This document shows, piece after piece, positions 21,877-30,244 of a stretch of DNA of 57,578 bases. The notes below the pieces were generated by a model that was given only the letters and a program-made list of their open reading frames with translations, did no database searches and was not told the DNA's origin. The stretch's first letter is position 1. Every line of letters starts with the position of its first letter. The stretch covers positions 1 through 57,578 of the forward strand of contig NZ_JAOPWB010000007.1 in the NCBI RefSeq assembly GCF_025965855.1, in the 5' to 3' direction. The stretch comes from Mycobacterium sp. (GTDB lineage: Bacteria > Actinomycetota > Actinomycetes > Mycobacteriales > Mycobacteriaceae). The translations under genes were made by a program, and so were the position numbers.

Positions 21877-23473
21877 GGATGACAGCGCCTCGATGCACGG
21901 TTCGACGGCAACGCGGCAGGGCGTCGGTGGGGCCCAAGCGCGGCAAGGCGGGTACCCGGGAGCGCGGATCGGTGGACCAGCGCTGGACGGCGTCGCGAGG
22001 CGCGTGGACGTCCAGGGCCCCTGCGTCCCACACCGCATAGGAGGCCGGCGCGCCGGGCACCAGGGTTCCCGCCTGGCCGTCGCGCACGCCGCTCGCCCGC
22101 CAGCCGCCGCGGGTGGCGGCCGCGAACGCGGCCCGCGCCGACACAGCGCTGCCCGGAGTGTGGTGATTGACCGCCGCGCGCACGCTCACCCACGGGTCAA
22201 TGCCCGTTACCGGGGAGTCGGAACCTAGCGCGAGGGGCACGCCTTGGGATGCTAACAGCGCAAGCGGGTTGAGTTGACTGCCTCGTTCGGCGCCGAGCCG
22301 CCGGGCGTACATGCCGTCGGTGCCGCCCCACAGCGCATCAAAATTGGGCTGCACACTGGCGATGACGCCCCACGCGCCCAGTTTGGCGGCCTGGTCGGCG
22401 GTGACCATCTCCAGGTGCTCGAGGCGGTGCCCGCAGCGGGCGACGGCGGCCACCCCGAGGTCCGCGACGACCCGTTCCAACGCCGCGACCGCCGCAGAGA
22501 CCGCCGCGTCGCCGATGACATGGAAACCCGCGGTCACCTCCGCCTCGGTGCACGCCCGCACATGGGCTTCGACGGTGTGGGGGTCCAGGTGGCAGGTGCC
22601 GACGCGGTCCGGGGCGTCGGCATACGGCTCGTGCAGCCAGGCGGTGCGCGACCCGAGCGCCCCGTCGACGAAGAGATCGCCGGCCAGCCCGCGGGCCCCC
22701 GTCTCGTCTCTTAGCGCCCGCGCCTCCGCGGCCGTGGTCACCGCCTGGCCCCAGTAGCCGATCACCTCGACGCCGCCCACGAGATCACGCAGCCGCAGCC
22801 AGTCGTCGAGCCCGCCGATTTCGGGGCCGGCGCATTCGTGCACCGCGACGATGCCGGCCGCGGCGGCGGCCCGCAGCGCGGCCGTCCGGGCGTCGGCCAG
22901 CTGTTGGGGGGTCAGCTGGTCCCGGGCGACGGCCCGGACCAGGTGGTGGGCGTCACCGACCAGCGGCCGCTCGGGGGCGAAACCGGCCGCCGCGGGCAAA
23001 TCCGCGACCAGCCGACGCAGCGCCGTCGAGGCCAGCGCGGAGTGGACGTCGACGCGAGTCAGGTAGGCGGGCCGGTCACCGAGGACGGCATCCAGTTCGG
23101 CGGTGGTCGGCGGGGTGTTCTCGGGCCACGATGATTCGTCCCAGCCATGCCCCCACACTGGCTGTCCCGGGTGGGCGGCCGCGTAGTCGGCGACCAGCTG
23201 GAGGCACTGGGCGCGCGACGCGGCGGGTCGCAGGTTCAGGCCGCTGAGCATCAGGCCGGTCGCGGTGAGGTGGATATGGCTGTCCACGAACCCCGGCGCC
23301 ACGAAGCCGCCGTCCAGGTCCTCGACGTCGGCGCCGGGGAACTGGCTGCGCCCGACGTCGTCGCTGCCCAGCCAGGCGATGACGTCGCCGCGGACCGCCA
23401 TGGCGGTGGCGTCGGGATGGGTCGGGCTGTGCACCCGCCCGTTGACCAGCAGTGTGGTGGATGCCTCGGTCAC
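21869..23473 (-). CDS. YtcJ-like metal-dependent amidohydrolase (Rv2052c position)
   Basis: The 534-residue protein opens with a small beta domain ([24 protein letters not shown]) and has the amidohydrolase metal motif DSHIHL (His66, His68), later histidines in GFHVIGDAA and GHRLEH, and GSDSPV near the C-terminus, the usual Asp of the superfamily. This is the amidohydrolase_3 group, whose members deacylate or hydrolyse varied amides; the substrate is unknown. It starts at a GTG and overlaps the lnt start by 8 nt, suggesting one transcript for this gene, lnt and ppm1. Position corresponds to Rv2052c. Confidence 0.88.
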   Translation of the reverse strand: MTEASTTLLVNGRVHSPTHPDATAMAVRGDVIAWLGSDDVGRSQFPGADVEDLDGGFVAPGFVDSHIHLTATGLMLSGLNLRPAASRAQCLQLVADYAAAHPGQPVWGHGWDESSWPENTPPTTAELDAVLGDRPAYLTRVDVHSALASTALRRLVADLPAAAGFAPERPLVGDAHHLVRAVARDQLTPQQLADARTAALRAAAAAGIVAVHECAGPEIGGLDDWLRLRDLVGGVEVIGYWGQAVTTAAEARALRDETGARGLAGDLFVDGALGSRTAWLHEPYADAPDRVGTCHLDPHTVEAHVRACTEAEVTAGFHVIGDAAVSAAVAALERVVADLGVAAVARCGHRLEHLEMVTADQAAKLGAWGVIASVQPNFDALWGGTDGMYARRLGAERGSQLNPLALLASQGVPLALGSDSPVTGIDPWVSVRAAVNHHTPGSAVSARAAFAAATRGGWRASGVRDGQAGTLVPGAPASYAVWDAGALDVHAPRDAVQRWSTDPRSRVPALPRLGPTDALPRCRRTVHRGAVIHG

Positions 23474-23560
23474 AGGCCAAAACTACGTGCGACGGTGCCG
23501 CAGGTCAGTCCCGCCCGGCGACGATGCGCGCCGCGCGGCGGTGGCCGTGGAGCCGGGCAA

Positions 23561-24097
23561 TCAATCCCAAGCCGGATTTCCCGGGTGTCCACCGCGGATA
23601 TCGCTCGGCAGGGGTCGCGGCGGCGTGAAGTCCCTGACGTCGATGACCTCGCCGTCGATGTAGTTGCGGCCGTCGCCGGCATAGCCATCATGGGTGTCGG
23701 CTCCAGAAAACGTCGCGTCGGTGATCAGCGGCGCCCGCCGCCGCAAGCCACGCATCCCCATCGCGGTCAATCCGGGGCCGGCGACCTTCCGTATCGGCGG
23801 GATCAGCAACAGCAGCCCCAAAGCCGTGGTGACCACCCCCGGAACGAGGACCAGGGCGATGGCCAGCGTGACCAGCGCCCCATCGCTCGCCGCGCTGCGC
23901 GGCTCGATCAGCCCGGACCGCAATTGCCCGATCTGGCGGATGAGCTGCGACCCCGCCATCGGGGCCAGGAGGCCCCACCCGAGCACGAGCGTGGCCAGCA
24001 GCGCCAGCAGCGTCCAGCCCCACCCGACGGCCGAGACCAGCGCGACGACCGCCGCGAGCTCGACGACGGCATAGATCAGCAACAGCCGCGACATCAT
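23561..24097 (-). CDS. fxsA: FxsA family membrane protein
   Basis: A 178-residue FxsA-type protein: two N-terminal helices (LLLIYAVVELAAVVALVSAVGWGWTLLAL), the segment LIRQIGQLRSGLIEPRSAASDGALVTLAIALVLVPGVVTTALGLLLLIPPIR, and a cytoplasmic tail rich in charged residues. FxsA in E. coli relieves exclusion of phage T7 by F plasmid; in mycobacteria (Rv2053c) its role is not settled. Two adjacent methionines at 24097 and 24094 are possible starts. It is divergent from the dienelactone hydrolase gene with 73 nt between, and the amidohydrolase gene follows after 87 nt. Confidence 0.92.
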   Translation of the reverse strand: MMSRLLLIYAVVELAAVVALVSAVGWGWTLLALLATLVLGWGLLAPMAGSQLIRQIGQLRSGLIEPRSAASDGALVTLAIALVLVPGVVTTALGLLLLIPPIRKVAGPGLTAMGMRGLRRRAPLITDATFSGADTHDGYAGDGRNYIDGEVIDVRDFTPPRPLPSDIRGGHPGNPAWD

Positions 24098-24170
24098 GTG
24101 ACGCCAACGTCCGCGGGCCGCTGTGGAGTTCCCCTGGTGGCGCCCCGCGCGGCTGCAGTTAGATGACGTT

Positions 24171-24878
24171 ATGACAACGATTCAGATCGACACCCCGGAC
24201 GGATCGATTGATGCGCTGTTGAACCTTCCCCAGGGACAAGGCCCCTGGCCGGGCGTGGTGGTGATCCACGACGCGTTCGGCTACCGGCCGGACAAGGAGG
24301 CCACCAACGCACGCATCGCCCAGGCCGGCTATGTGGCGCTCACGCCGAACCTGTACTCGCGGGGCGGCCTCGTCCGCTGCATCACCAGGGTCATGCGGGA
24401 GCTACTGACACAGCGGGGCCGCGCCCTCGACGACATCGTGGCGGCCCGCGACCACCTCAAGGCGATGTCGGAGTGTTCCGGGCCCGTGGGCATCGCGGGC
24501 TTCTGCATGGGCGGCCAGTTTGCGCTCGTCATGTCGCCCAAGGGTTTTGGCTCCTCCGCGCCGTTCTACCCCACTCCCCTGCCCCGCAACCTCAGCGACA
24601 CTCTGGACGGGGCGTGCCCGATCGTCGCGAGTTTCGGCGGCCGTGACCCGCTGGGTAGGGGCGCCCCTGACAAGTTCCGCGAGGCGACCGCGGCAAAGCA
24701 GATAACCACCGACATCAAGGTCTACCCCGGCGTCGGGCACAGCTTCGCGAACACCCTCCCCGCCCAGCCGCTGCTTCGCATCGCGGGTTTCGGCTACGAC
24801 CAGGCCGCCACCGATGACGCGTGGCGCCGAGTCTTCGCCTTCTTCGGCGAGCATCTGACGGCGGGCACAACGGCGTAG
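24171..24878 (+). CDS. dienelactone hydrolase family protein (Rv2054-like)
   Basis: A 235-residue alpha/beta hydrolase of the DLH family. The nucleophile is a cysteine, Cys112 in GFCMGG, with GGRDPLG supplying the acid and VGHSF the histidine; the N-terminal DGSIDALLNLP and VVVIHDAFG match the family. DLH enzymes open lactone rings of dienelactones in aromatic degradation, but most actinobacterial members have unknown substrates. The start is at the ATG at 24171; the upstream-extended frame to 24123 lies in the divergent promoter. The gene converges with the DJ-1-like gene with 49 nt between stops. Confidence 0.92.
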   Translation: MTTIQIDTPDGSIDALLNLPQGQGPWPGVVVIHDAFGYRPDKEATNARIAQAGYVALTPNLYSRGGLVRCITRVMRELLTQRGRALDDIVAARDHLKAMSECSGPVGIAGFCMGGQFALVMSPKGFGSSAPFYPTPLPRNLSDTLDGACPIVASFGGRDPLGRGAPDKFREATAAKQITTDIKVYPGVGHSFANTLPAQPLLRIAGFGYDQAATDDAWRRVFAFFGEHLTAGTTA

Positions 24879-24927
24879 CGTGGCGGCGGATCTATAGAGG
24901 TATGATGCGGCACTGAAATGTGTTGTG

Positions 24928-25782
24928 TCACTTCAACTTCTGCGACACGACGGCCGCGAAGGTGTGCGTGTCGCCGGGCCAGCGCGCCGACACGTAGCTG
25001 CCGTCGTCAACGACGAATGCCGGCCGCGAGTCGCTGGCCGTGTCACGCACCATCCCCGATGACTTGAGCCACCGGTGCGGCGTGGCGCTGCCGACATCGC
25101 GGAAGTCCGTCGGATCCTCAAGGGCGCGAGTGACTTCCGACTGAACGGACATGTACCCGGCGGGCTGACCGGGGTCCTCGGTATAGGTCCGGTAGTAATC
25201 GCGATCCCAGAATCGGGTGATCCGCGTGAGCCGCCAGGCCAGGCGCTCCATTGCCCACGTCAGCGCCGTGGTCTTGCGCCCGTACAGCACCGAGCGACCG
25301 GTGGTGGGATCGACGCTGCGCGCCGCGAGCAGCGCGCCGTGACAAATCGCTGCCACGATCAACCCACGGGCAAAGGCGTCCACGACGAGCCGCTGTAGGA
25401 CGTCGCTGTCGGTGTAACTGCGCATTCCCCGGGCACGATGCCCGCCCGGCAACAGCAGCGCGTCGATGCCGTCCAGGCTGGCTTGTGACCAGCTGACCGG
25501 ATGCTGGTACTCGGCCGAGCGCAGCATGTCCCGATACGCGCTGCGACCGTCGCTGTTGGCCCGCAGCATCAGCCCGACGACCGGGACGCTGCCCAACACC
25601 GGCAGCGCGGACCATAAGTCCAACCCGCGGCCGGTCACCATGATGTCGTCGGCGACCCCGGGGGCGCCGCTTTCGGTGGCGAAGACCACCCGGTGGCCGT
25701 CCCGGGCCAGCACCCTCCAGCTGACGGCGACCTCGGTCGGGTCGAAGTCGCGGTCCGGGATCGGGATCAGGACGGTGCCCAT
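24928..25782 (-). CDS. DJ-1/PfpI superfamily (class I glutamine amidotransferase-like) protein
   Basis: The 284-residue protein begins MGTVLIPIPDRDFDPTE and contains the nucleophile elbow AAICHGALLAAR with a conserved Cys, plus the segment IDALLLPGGHRARGMR typical of DJ-1/PfpI folds. The C-terminal 90 residues (after TRFWDRDYY) extend past the core. Related proteins include chaperones/deglycases and amidotransferases; the role here is unknown. The frame extends upstream to 25851 but the extra residues are basic low-complexity, so the ATG at 25782 is preferred. It is 19 nt from the FMN/F420-binding gene upstream. In M. tuberculosis this spot holds rpsR2-rpsN2-rpmG1-rpmB2 and Rv2059-Rv2060. Confidence 0.85.
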   Translation of the reverse strand: MGTVLIPIPDRDFDPTEVAVSWRVLARDGHRVVFATESGAPGVADDIMVTGRGLDLWSALPVLGSVPVVGLMLRANSDGRSAYRDMLRSAEYQHPVSWSQASLDGIDALLLPGGHRARGMRSYTDSDVLQRLVVDAFARGLIVAAICHGALLAARSVDPTTGRSVLYGRKTTALTWAMERLAWRLTRITRFWDRDYYRTYTEDPGQPAGYMSVQSEVTRALEDPTDFRDVGSATPHRWLKSSGMVRDTASDSRPAFVVDDGSYVSARWPGDTHTFAAVVSQKLK

Positions 25783-25801
25783 CGTTGCCCGCCGAGTCGT
25801 C

Positions 25802-26188
25802 TTAGCCCGGCGACACTTTGAGCTCGAGGCCGACGTTGTTCTCAATGCCACCGCGCAGCTTGCTGAAGAGGTTGAAGACCTTGCCGACGATGCCGTACCG
25901 ACTGCCGATCGCGTCGTAGACGGCGCCGGTTTGCGACTTGTCGAGGATCGCCGCGGTGCCCTCGACGGCCTCGCTGGTCGGGCGGCCGCGCATGGTGCAG
26001 GTGGCCAGCGTCACGCGGGGCGTGTTGGGGATCCGCTTGACCTTCCACGATTTTGCCTCGGTGATGACGAGCAGGCGGTCGCCGTCGGCCGCGGCCCAGA
26101 TCGGAACCGGCTTGGGCTTGCCGTCCTTGGTGAAGGTGGTCAACAGGATGTATTGCGCCTTGGCGAGATCGGCGAAGGTGGGCCTCAC
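25802..26188 (-). CDS. PPOX-class F420/FMN-binding split-barrel protein (Rv2061c-like)
   Basis: A 128-residue protein starting at GTG with FADLAKAQYILLTTFTKDGKPKPVPIW, then LLVITEAKSWKVKRIPNTPRVTLATC, the standard split-barrel of F420-dependent PPOX-class proteins. Such proteins bind F420 or flavin and reduce varied substrates; the substrate here is unknown. It is divergent from the DUF1214 gene with 129 nt between, and the DJ-1-like gene follows 19 nt downstream. It corresponds to Rv2061c. Confidence 0.88.
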   Translation of the reverse strand: MRPTFADLAKAQYILLTTFTKDGKPKPVPIWAAADGDRLLVITEAKSWKVKRIPNTPRVTLATCTMRGRPTSEAVEGTAAILDKSQTGAVYDAIGSRYGIVGKVFNLFSKLRGGIENNVGLELKVSPG

Positions 26189-26219
26189 GGTGTCAACTTA
26201 CCGCCGAGCGAATGCATCG

Positions 26220-26249
26220 TTGACATTCGCATCCATCGGCTGCAATAGT
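26220..26249 (+). promoter_or_regulatory. candidate SigA-type promoter for the DUF1214 operon
   Basis: A perfect TTGACA at 26220-26225 is followed 18 nt later by AATAGT at 26244-26249, preceded by TG as in extended -10 elements. It lies about 70 nt before the GTG at 26318, in a locally AT-rich divergent gap. A small palindrome CGTTaAACG at 26257-26265 lies just downstream and could be a regulator site. Motif evidence only. Confidence 0.4.
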
Positions 26250-26317
26250 CATCAAGCGTTAAACGTAAATCGAGTTTTCATTTAAGGGCCTTGTAGCACC
26301 GACCGGAGTGGGGAAAC

Positions 26318-27550
26318 GTGGGCGACCCGAACGAGCCGCCGGCGTGGTTGCCGTTCTCGATTGCCGAGGCGGCGGTGTCCGGGGACCCCGTCAACGTCGA
26401 CCTGGCACAGGCTTGGTCGTATCTGCTGGACCGGCTTCGCGAGGCCGCCCAGGTCGTCGAATCCGACCCGGCGAGCCGAAACCGAGCCGATCTCGCCGCG
26501 GGTGTGCGACATCTCCTCGTGCTGCTTGCCGCGGGCATCGATGAGGTGTTGCGGTTCGATCCGGATCCGGTCCCGTTCGTCCAACGCACCACTACCGATG
26601 ACGTCGTGACCTGGGGGATGGAGTGTCCGGACTGCATTTACGCCCGTGCCGTGCTGCGCGGCGGGCAGAGTTACCGACTGTTCGGCAATCGCGGCACCGC
26701 CCGCTACGTCGGATTGCAGACGATGAGCGGCATCGCGGCAACGGCGAACGAACTGGTCGACGAACTCGAGGTGGATGCCGACGGAAACTTCGAGGTGGTG
26801 CTGTCAGCCTCCGAAGAGACGGGGCGCACGGGCAATTGGATGCGTATCGACGGCGAGCATCCCACGTTGACGGTGCGGCACTTCTTCTACGACTGGGACA
26901 CCGAGGTGGCATCGTCGCTGCGCATCGAGCGCCTCGGCCGCGCGGTAGAGGCCACCAGCCGTCCGGTCGATCCGGACGTGGCGGTGACGAGGCAGCTGGT
27001 CGCCCTGGGCGACTTCGTCCGGGACAACCTGGCGTTCTTCTTGCAATTCGGCGCGGCGGCTCCAGCGAACGGGTTCTTGCCACCGATCGACCGCACCGAT
27101 ATCGGGGCCGCCGCGGAGAACAGGCCGGTGATCGGCCGGTGGGAGCTGCGCACCGGGGAGGCGCTAATCGTCGAAGTAGAACCGCCCGAGGGGATTTACT
27201 GGAGCTTTTCCATCGGCAACCCGTGGTGGGAAACCATTCATTACGGGCGCCATCAATCCAGCCTGAACGCCCATCAGGCCGCGGTGGATTCCGACGGCCT
27301 CGTGCGGGTGGTGCTGTGCGCTGAGGATCCCGGGGTTGCGAATTGGCTCGACACCGAGGGCCACAGCAACGGACCGATCATTCTGCGTTGCGTGCGCACC
27401 AAAACGGCGCCGACACCGACGACGCGAATCGTGCCCGTCGGCGATATTCGGGCGGAATTGCCTTCGGACACCGCAATCGTCACCCCCGAAGAGCGGAGAT
27501 CCATCCTGGTGGCACGCCGCCACGCTGTGCGCGAAAGGTTCGGACGATGA
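26318..27550 (+). CDS. DUF1214 domain-containing protein
   Basis: The 410-residue protein begins at a GTG. Its C-terminal half (about 255-400) resembles DUF1214, with GRWELRTGEALIVEVEPPEG, YWSFSIGNPWWET and DPGVANWLDTEGHSNG. The N-terminal half is an alpha/beta region with two cysteines (MECPDCIY) and RLFGNRGTARYVGLQ. DUF1214 proteins often occur with DUF1254 or lipid- and aromatic-metabolism genes; their biochemistry is not established. The stop overlaps the sulfotransferase start as ATGA (27547-27550), so the two are probably translated together. There is no signal peptide, so a cytoplasmic location is likely. Confidence 0.8.
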   Translation: MGDPNEPPAWLPFSIAEAAVSGDPVNVDLAQAWSYLLDRLREAAQVVESDPASRNRADLAAGVRHLLVLLAAGIDEVLRFDPDPVPFVQRTTTDDVVTWGMECPDCIYARAVLRGGQSYRLFGNRGTARYVGLQTMSGIAATANELVDELEVDADGNFEVVLSASEETGRTGNWMRIDGEHPTLTVRHFFYDWDTEVASSLRIERLGRAVEATSRPVDPDVAVTRQLVALGDFVRDNLAFFLQFGAAAPANGFLPPIDRTDIGAAAENRPVIGRWELRTGEALIVEVEPPEGIYWSFSIGNPWWETIHYGRHQSSLNAHQAAVDSDGLVRVVLCAEDPGVANWLDTEGHSNGPIILRCVRTKTAPTPTTRIVPVGDIRAELPSDTAIVTPEERRSILVARRHAVRERFGR

Positions 27551-28692
27551 CCTTCGACGCTGATGAGTTGGAGCAAGGCGCTTGCGCCGCAACCGGACTC
27601 GATGATTTCGGTTCGCCCTACTATCGCGAGGGCCTCGAACGCATCGTCGAAGCGCTGAACACCGGGGCCGACCTCAACGACATGGGCCGCGTCATCCAGC
27701 ACGCCACCATCAGCAACGCCCTGATCCAACGCCTCAAGATCGAGGACGCGTACGCTCACCACCCCGAGATCGACGACCAGGTAGTCGGCGGACCCGTCTT
27801 CGTCATCGGTTTACCCCGCACCGGGACCACCGCGCTGAGCCAACTGGTGGCTGCCGATCCTCAGTTCCGCTCGCTACGCATGTGGGAATCCCAGGCGCCC
27901 ACGCCTCCGCCGGAGGCCGCGACCCAGCACAGTGACCCGCGGATCGCGCAGGCCGAGGCCGGCCTGAACATGCTCCACGACATGTTCCCTCTGATGAAGA
28001 CCCTGTACAACTCGGAGCCCACGGCCCCCACCGAATGCCAGGACCTGATGGGAATGAGCTTTCGTACCTTCCACTTCGACGGCGTCGTCCGCGCACCCGG
28101 GTATCTGGCGTGGCTGATGGATTGCGACATGCGCGAGACGTACACCTTTCACCGGCGAGTGCTCAAGCTCCTGCAATGGCACTGCCCACCGGTCCTGTGG
28201 CATCTCAAGACCCCCGTGCACATGTTCGCCCTCGACGCGCTCGTCGAGGCATATCCAAACGCCAAGTTCCTGTGGAGCCACCGTGATCCGGCCAAGGTGA
28301 TGGCCTCGGTGTGCAGCCTTATCCAGTACGTGCGCAGCTGGAGTAGCGACCGCAATGACGCCAGGGAGCTTGGCGCCGAGCAGCTCGGCAGCTGGGTCGA
28401 AGGCGTGCGGCGGGCAATGGAGTTCCGCGCCCGGCACGGCGACGAGCGATTCGCCGACGTCTCCTTCGCCGACTTGCAAACTGATCCGGTACGCACCCTG
28501 CAAACCAGTTACGAGACTTTGGGTTTGACCTTTACCGATGCCACTTTGCGTGCGGTCACGCGATGGGCGCGGGAACATCGACCGGGCTCGCGCGGTACCC
28601 ATGACTACGAGCTGGCCGACTACGGCCTGACCCCCGGAGGTGTTCGTGAGCGGTTTGCGGACTACCTCGCCGCCTACGATGCGACGGGCTGA
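27547..28692 (+). CDS. sulfotransferase family protein
   Basis: The 381-residue protein has the 5'-phosphosulfate loop VFVIGLPRTGTTALSQLVAADP (about residues 83-104) and the 3'-phosphate motif FLWSHRDPAKVMAS, both diagnostic of PAPS-dependent sulfotransferases. The family in mycobacteria is large and includes Stf enzymes that sulfate glycolipids, but many members have no known acceptor. The start overlaps the DUF1214 stop by 4 nt. The stop lies inside or just before the TetR gene, so three or four genes appear to form one operon, and the acceptor may be a lipid or steroid processed by the neighbouring SDR; that link is inference. Confidence 0.9.
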   Translation: MTFDADELEQGACAATGLDDFGSPYYREGLERIVEALNTGADLNDMGRVIQHATISNALIQRLKIEDAYAHHPEIDDQVVGGPVFVIGLPRTGTTALSQLVAADPQFRSLRMWESQAPTPPPEAATQHSDPRIAQAEAGLNMLHDMFPLMKTLYNSEPTAPTECQDLMGMSFRTFHFDGVVRAPGYLAWLMDCDMRETYTFHRRVLKLLQWHCPPVLWHLKTPVHMFALDALVEAYPNAKFLWSHRDPAKVMASVCSLIQYVRSWSSDRNDARELGAEQLGSWVEGVRRAMEFRARHGDERFADVSFADLQTDPVRTLQTSYETLGLTFTDATLRAVTRWAREHRPGSRGTHDYELADYGLTPGGVRERFADYLAAYDATG

Positions 28693-29335
28693 CCCCGTGG
28701 GCACTCCTCGCACGCGTCGACGCGACAAACTGGCTCCAGACCCAACGGTGCGCCGCGAGATTCTGGCTGCCGCGTCAACGACTCTGCGGGAGCAGGGAGT
28801 TCGAGGCGTCAGCATCGCTACGGTTCTAGAACGCGCGTCATTGGGCACCCGGGCGTTCTATCGGCATTTCGACTCCAAGGACGAAATGGTGGCCGCGCTC
28901 TTCCTTGAAATGGCGCGGGTGGAGGAACGGCGACTACGGCGGCGAATGGCTTCTGCTACCACGGAGATCGGCGCGGTGGCGGCGTGGATCGACGGACGAC
29001 TCGACTTGGCGTTCGACGACAACATCAAATCCGACTTACGCCGCGTGTCGCTGGAGGCCCAATCCCAGATGTTCGCCTCCCCCGACCTTGTCCAGCCGGC
29101 GTACGAGCAGTTGCTCAAGCCGCTGAGCGGAGTGCTTCAACGCGGCCTGCAGCGCGAAGTGTTCCGTCACATCGATCCGGTGACCGACGCGCAGGCCATC
29201 CACGCCGTGGTGTGGGCGGCCATCGAGCGGCAATGGGCGACCGGCGATTGTGACCGCGACAGCGTCCGCCAACGCACGCTTCGTTTCTGCTTGGGCGGGC
29301 TGGGTGTGACGGCAAAAGCGATCGCCCAGGTTTAG
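28679..29335 (+). CDS. TetR-family transcriptional regulator
   Basis: The N-terminal helix-turn-helix reads REILAAASTTLREQGVRGVSIATVLERASLGTRAFYRHFDSKDEMVAALF, the standard TetR DNA-binding domain. The ligand domain (about 80-218) ends FCLGGLGVTAKAIAQV. Two starts are possible: the ATG at 28679 overlaps the sulfotransferase by 14 nt, while the GTG at 28697 does not overlap and begins just before the basic TRRRDK segment; neither has a strong ribosome binding site. As an operon member it probably regulates its own cluster in response to the substrate of the neighbouring enzymes. Confidence 0.88.
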   Translation: MRRADPVGTPRTRRRDKLAPDPTVRREILAAASTTLREQGVRGVSIATVLERASLGTRAFYRHFDSKDEMVAALFLEMARVEERRLRRRMASATTEIGAVAAWIDGRLDLAFDDNIKSDLRRVSLEAQSQMFASPDLVQPAYEQLLKPLSGVLQRGLQREVFRHIDPVTDAQAIHAVVWAAIERQWATGDCDRDSVRQRTLRFCLGGLGVTAKAIAQV

Positions 29336-29366
29336 CCAACCACACACAAACCGGAGGGAGACACCG

Positions 29367-30170
29367 ATGGACCTGGGCTTCGCGGGATCGACGGCCGTGG
29401 TCACGGGCGGCAGCAAGGGCATGGGGCTGGCTATCGCCGAAGCCCTTGCGGCCGAGGGAGTCAGCGTCGCGGTGATGGCGAGAAGCCAAGGAGCGCTCGA
29501 CGCCGCCGTGTTGTCGCTGCGTGCGGCGGGCGCTCCGGATGCCGTGGGGATCAGCGTGGATATGGCTGATCCCGAGTCCATCGCCGATGGCTTCGCCGCA
29601 CTCTCCGAGCGTTGGGGGCGACTCAACAGCCTGGTCCACACGATAGGACCGGGTGACGGCTATTTCGAGCAGATGGACGACGCACAATGGGACGAAGCGT
29701 TCGCGCTCGGCACGATGTCGGCCGTGCGATCGATCCGCGCCTCGTTGCCGTTGCTGCGCTCCGCGGATTGGGCCCGCATCGTGACGCTCTCTGCACACTC
29801 GATTCAGCGGCAGAACCCGCGCATCGTCGCCTACACGGCAGCGAAGGCGGCATTGACCAGCCTCACCAAGAACTTATCGAAAAGCCTTGCCAAAGAGGGC
29901 ATTCTGGTTAATTGCGTGTGCCCCGGGACCATTGTGACTGCCAGCTTCACCGAGGTACTCAAAGACGTCCTCGCCGCGGATGGCCTCGACGCCACCAATC
30001 CGGTCGATGTCATGACCTGGATCGACAACAACTTTCACCAGCCCTGCGACCTGGGTCGCGCTGGACTTCCCGAAGAGGTCGCTTCCATTACCGCCTACCT
30101 GGCGTCGCGGCGAAACGGTTACGTCACGGGGGCCACGGTCAACGTGGACGGCGGATCGGACTTCATCTGA
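29367..30170 (+). CDS. short-chain dehydrogenase/reductase
   Basis: A 267-residue classical SDR: TGGSKGMG cofactor loop near the N-terminus, the segment LVHTIGPG where NNAG normally lies, catalytic Ser in VTLSAHS, YTAAK for Tyr and Lys, and VNVDGGSDFI at the end. A strong GGAGGGAG sits before the ATG. The first loop (GGSKGMG) and following residues are consistent with NAD(P)H use, but preference is not clear. It is the last gene of the DUF1214-sulfotransferase-TetR-SDR run and converges with cobN across a large hairpin. The substrate is unknown; an alcohol or hydroxylated lipid intermediate is a reasonable guess. Confidence 0.92.
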   Translation: MDLGFAGSTAVVTGGSKGMGLAIAEALAAEGVSVAVMARSQGALDAAVLSLRAAGAPDAVGISVDMADPESIADGFAALSERWGRLNSLVHTIGPGDGYFEQMDDAQWDEAFALGTMSAVRSIRASLPLLRSADWARIVTLSAHSIQRQNPRIVAYTAAKAALTSLTKNLSKSLAKEGILVNCVCPGTIVTASFTEVLKDVLAADGLDATNPVDVMTWIDNNFHQPCDLGRAGLPEEVASITAYLASRRNGYVTGATVNVDGGSDFI

Positions 30171-30180
30171 GTGTGTCCCG

Positions 30181-30238
30181 CGAGCAGACGGAGGATCGCA
30201 CTAGGACGCCCGGCGCAGTGCGATACTGCGTCTGCTCG
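30181..30238. terminator. large two-tier hairpin between convergent genes, probable bidirectional terminator
   Basis: CGAGCAGACG at 30181-30190 pairs perfectly with CGTCTGCTCG at 30229-30238, and inside it ATCGCAC (30195-30201) pairs with GTGCGAT (30218-30224). It lies in the 74-nt gap between the stops of the SDR gene and cobN. There is no T-run, which is common for mycobacterial terminators. Confidence 0.6.
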
Positions 30239-30244
30239 GCGCGC

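Noticed and set aside
19906..21882. 658-codon plus-strand frame opposite lnt
   Set aside because: The minus strand has a full Lnt with catalytic triad; the plus-strand product is Arg/Gln/His-rich and domain-free.
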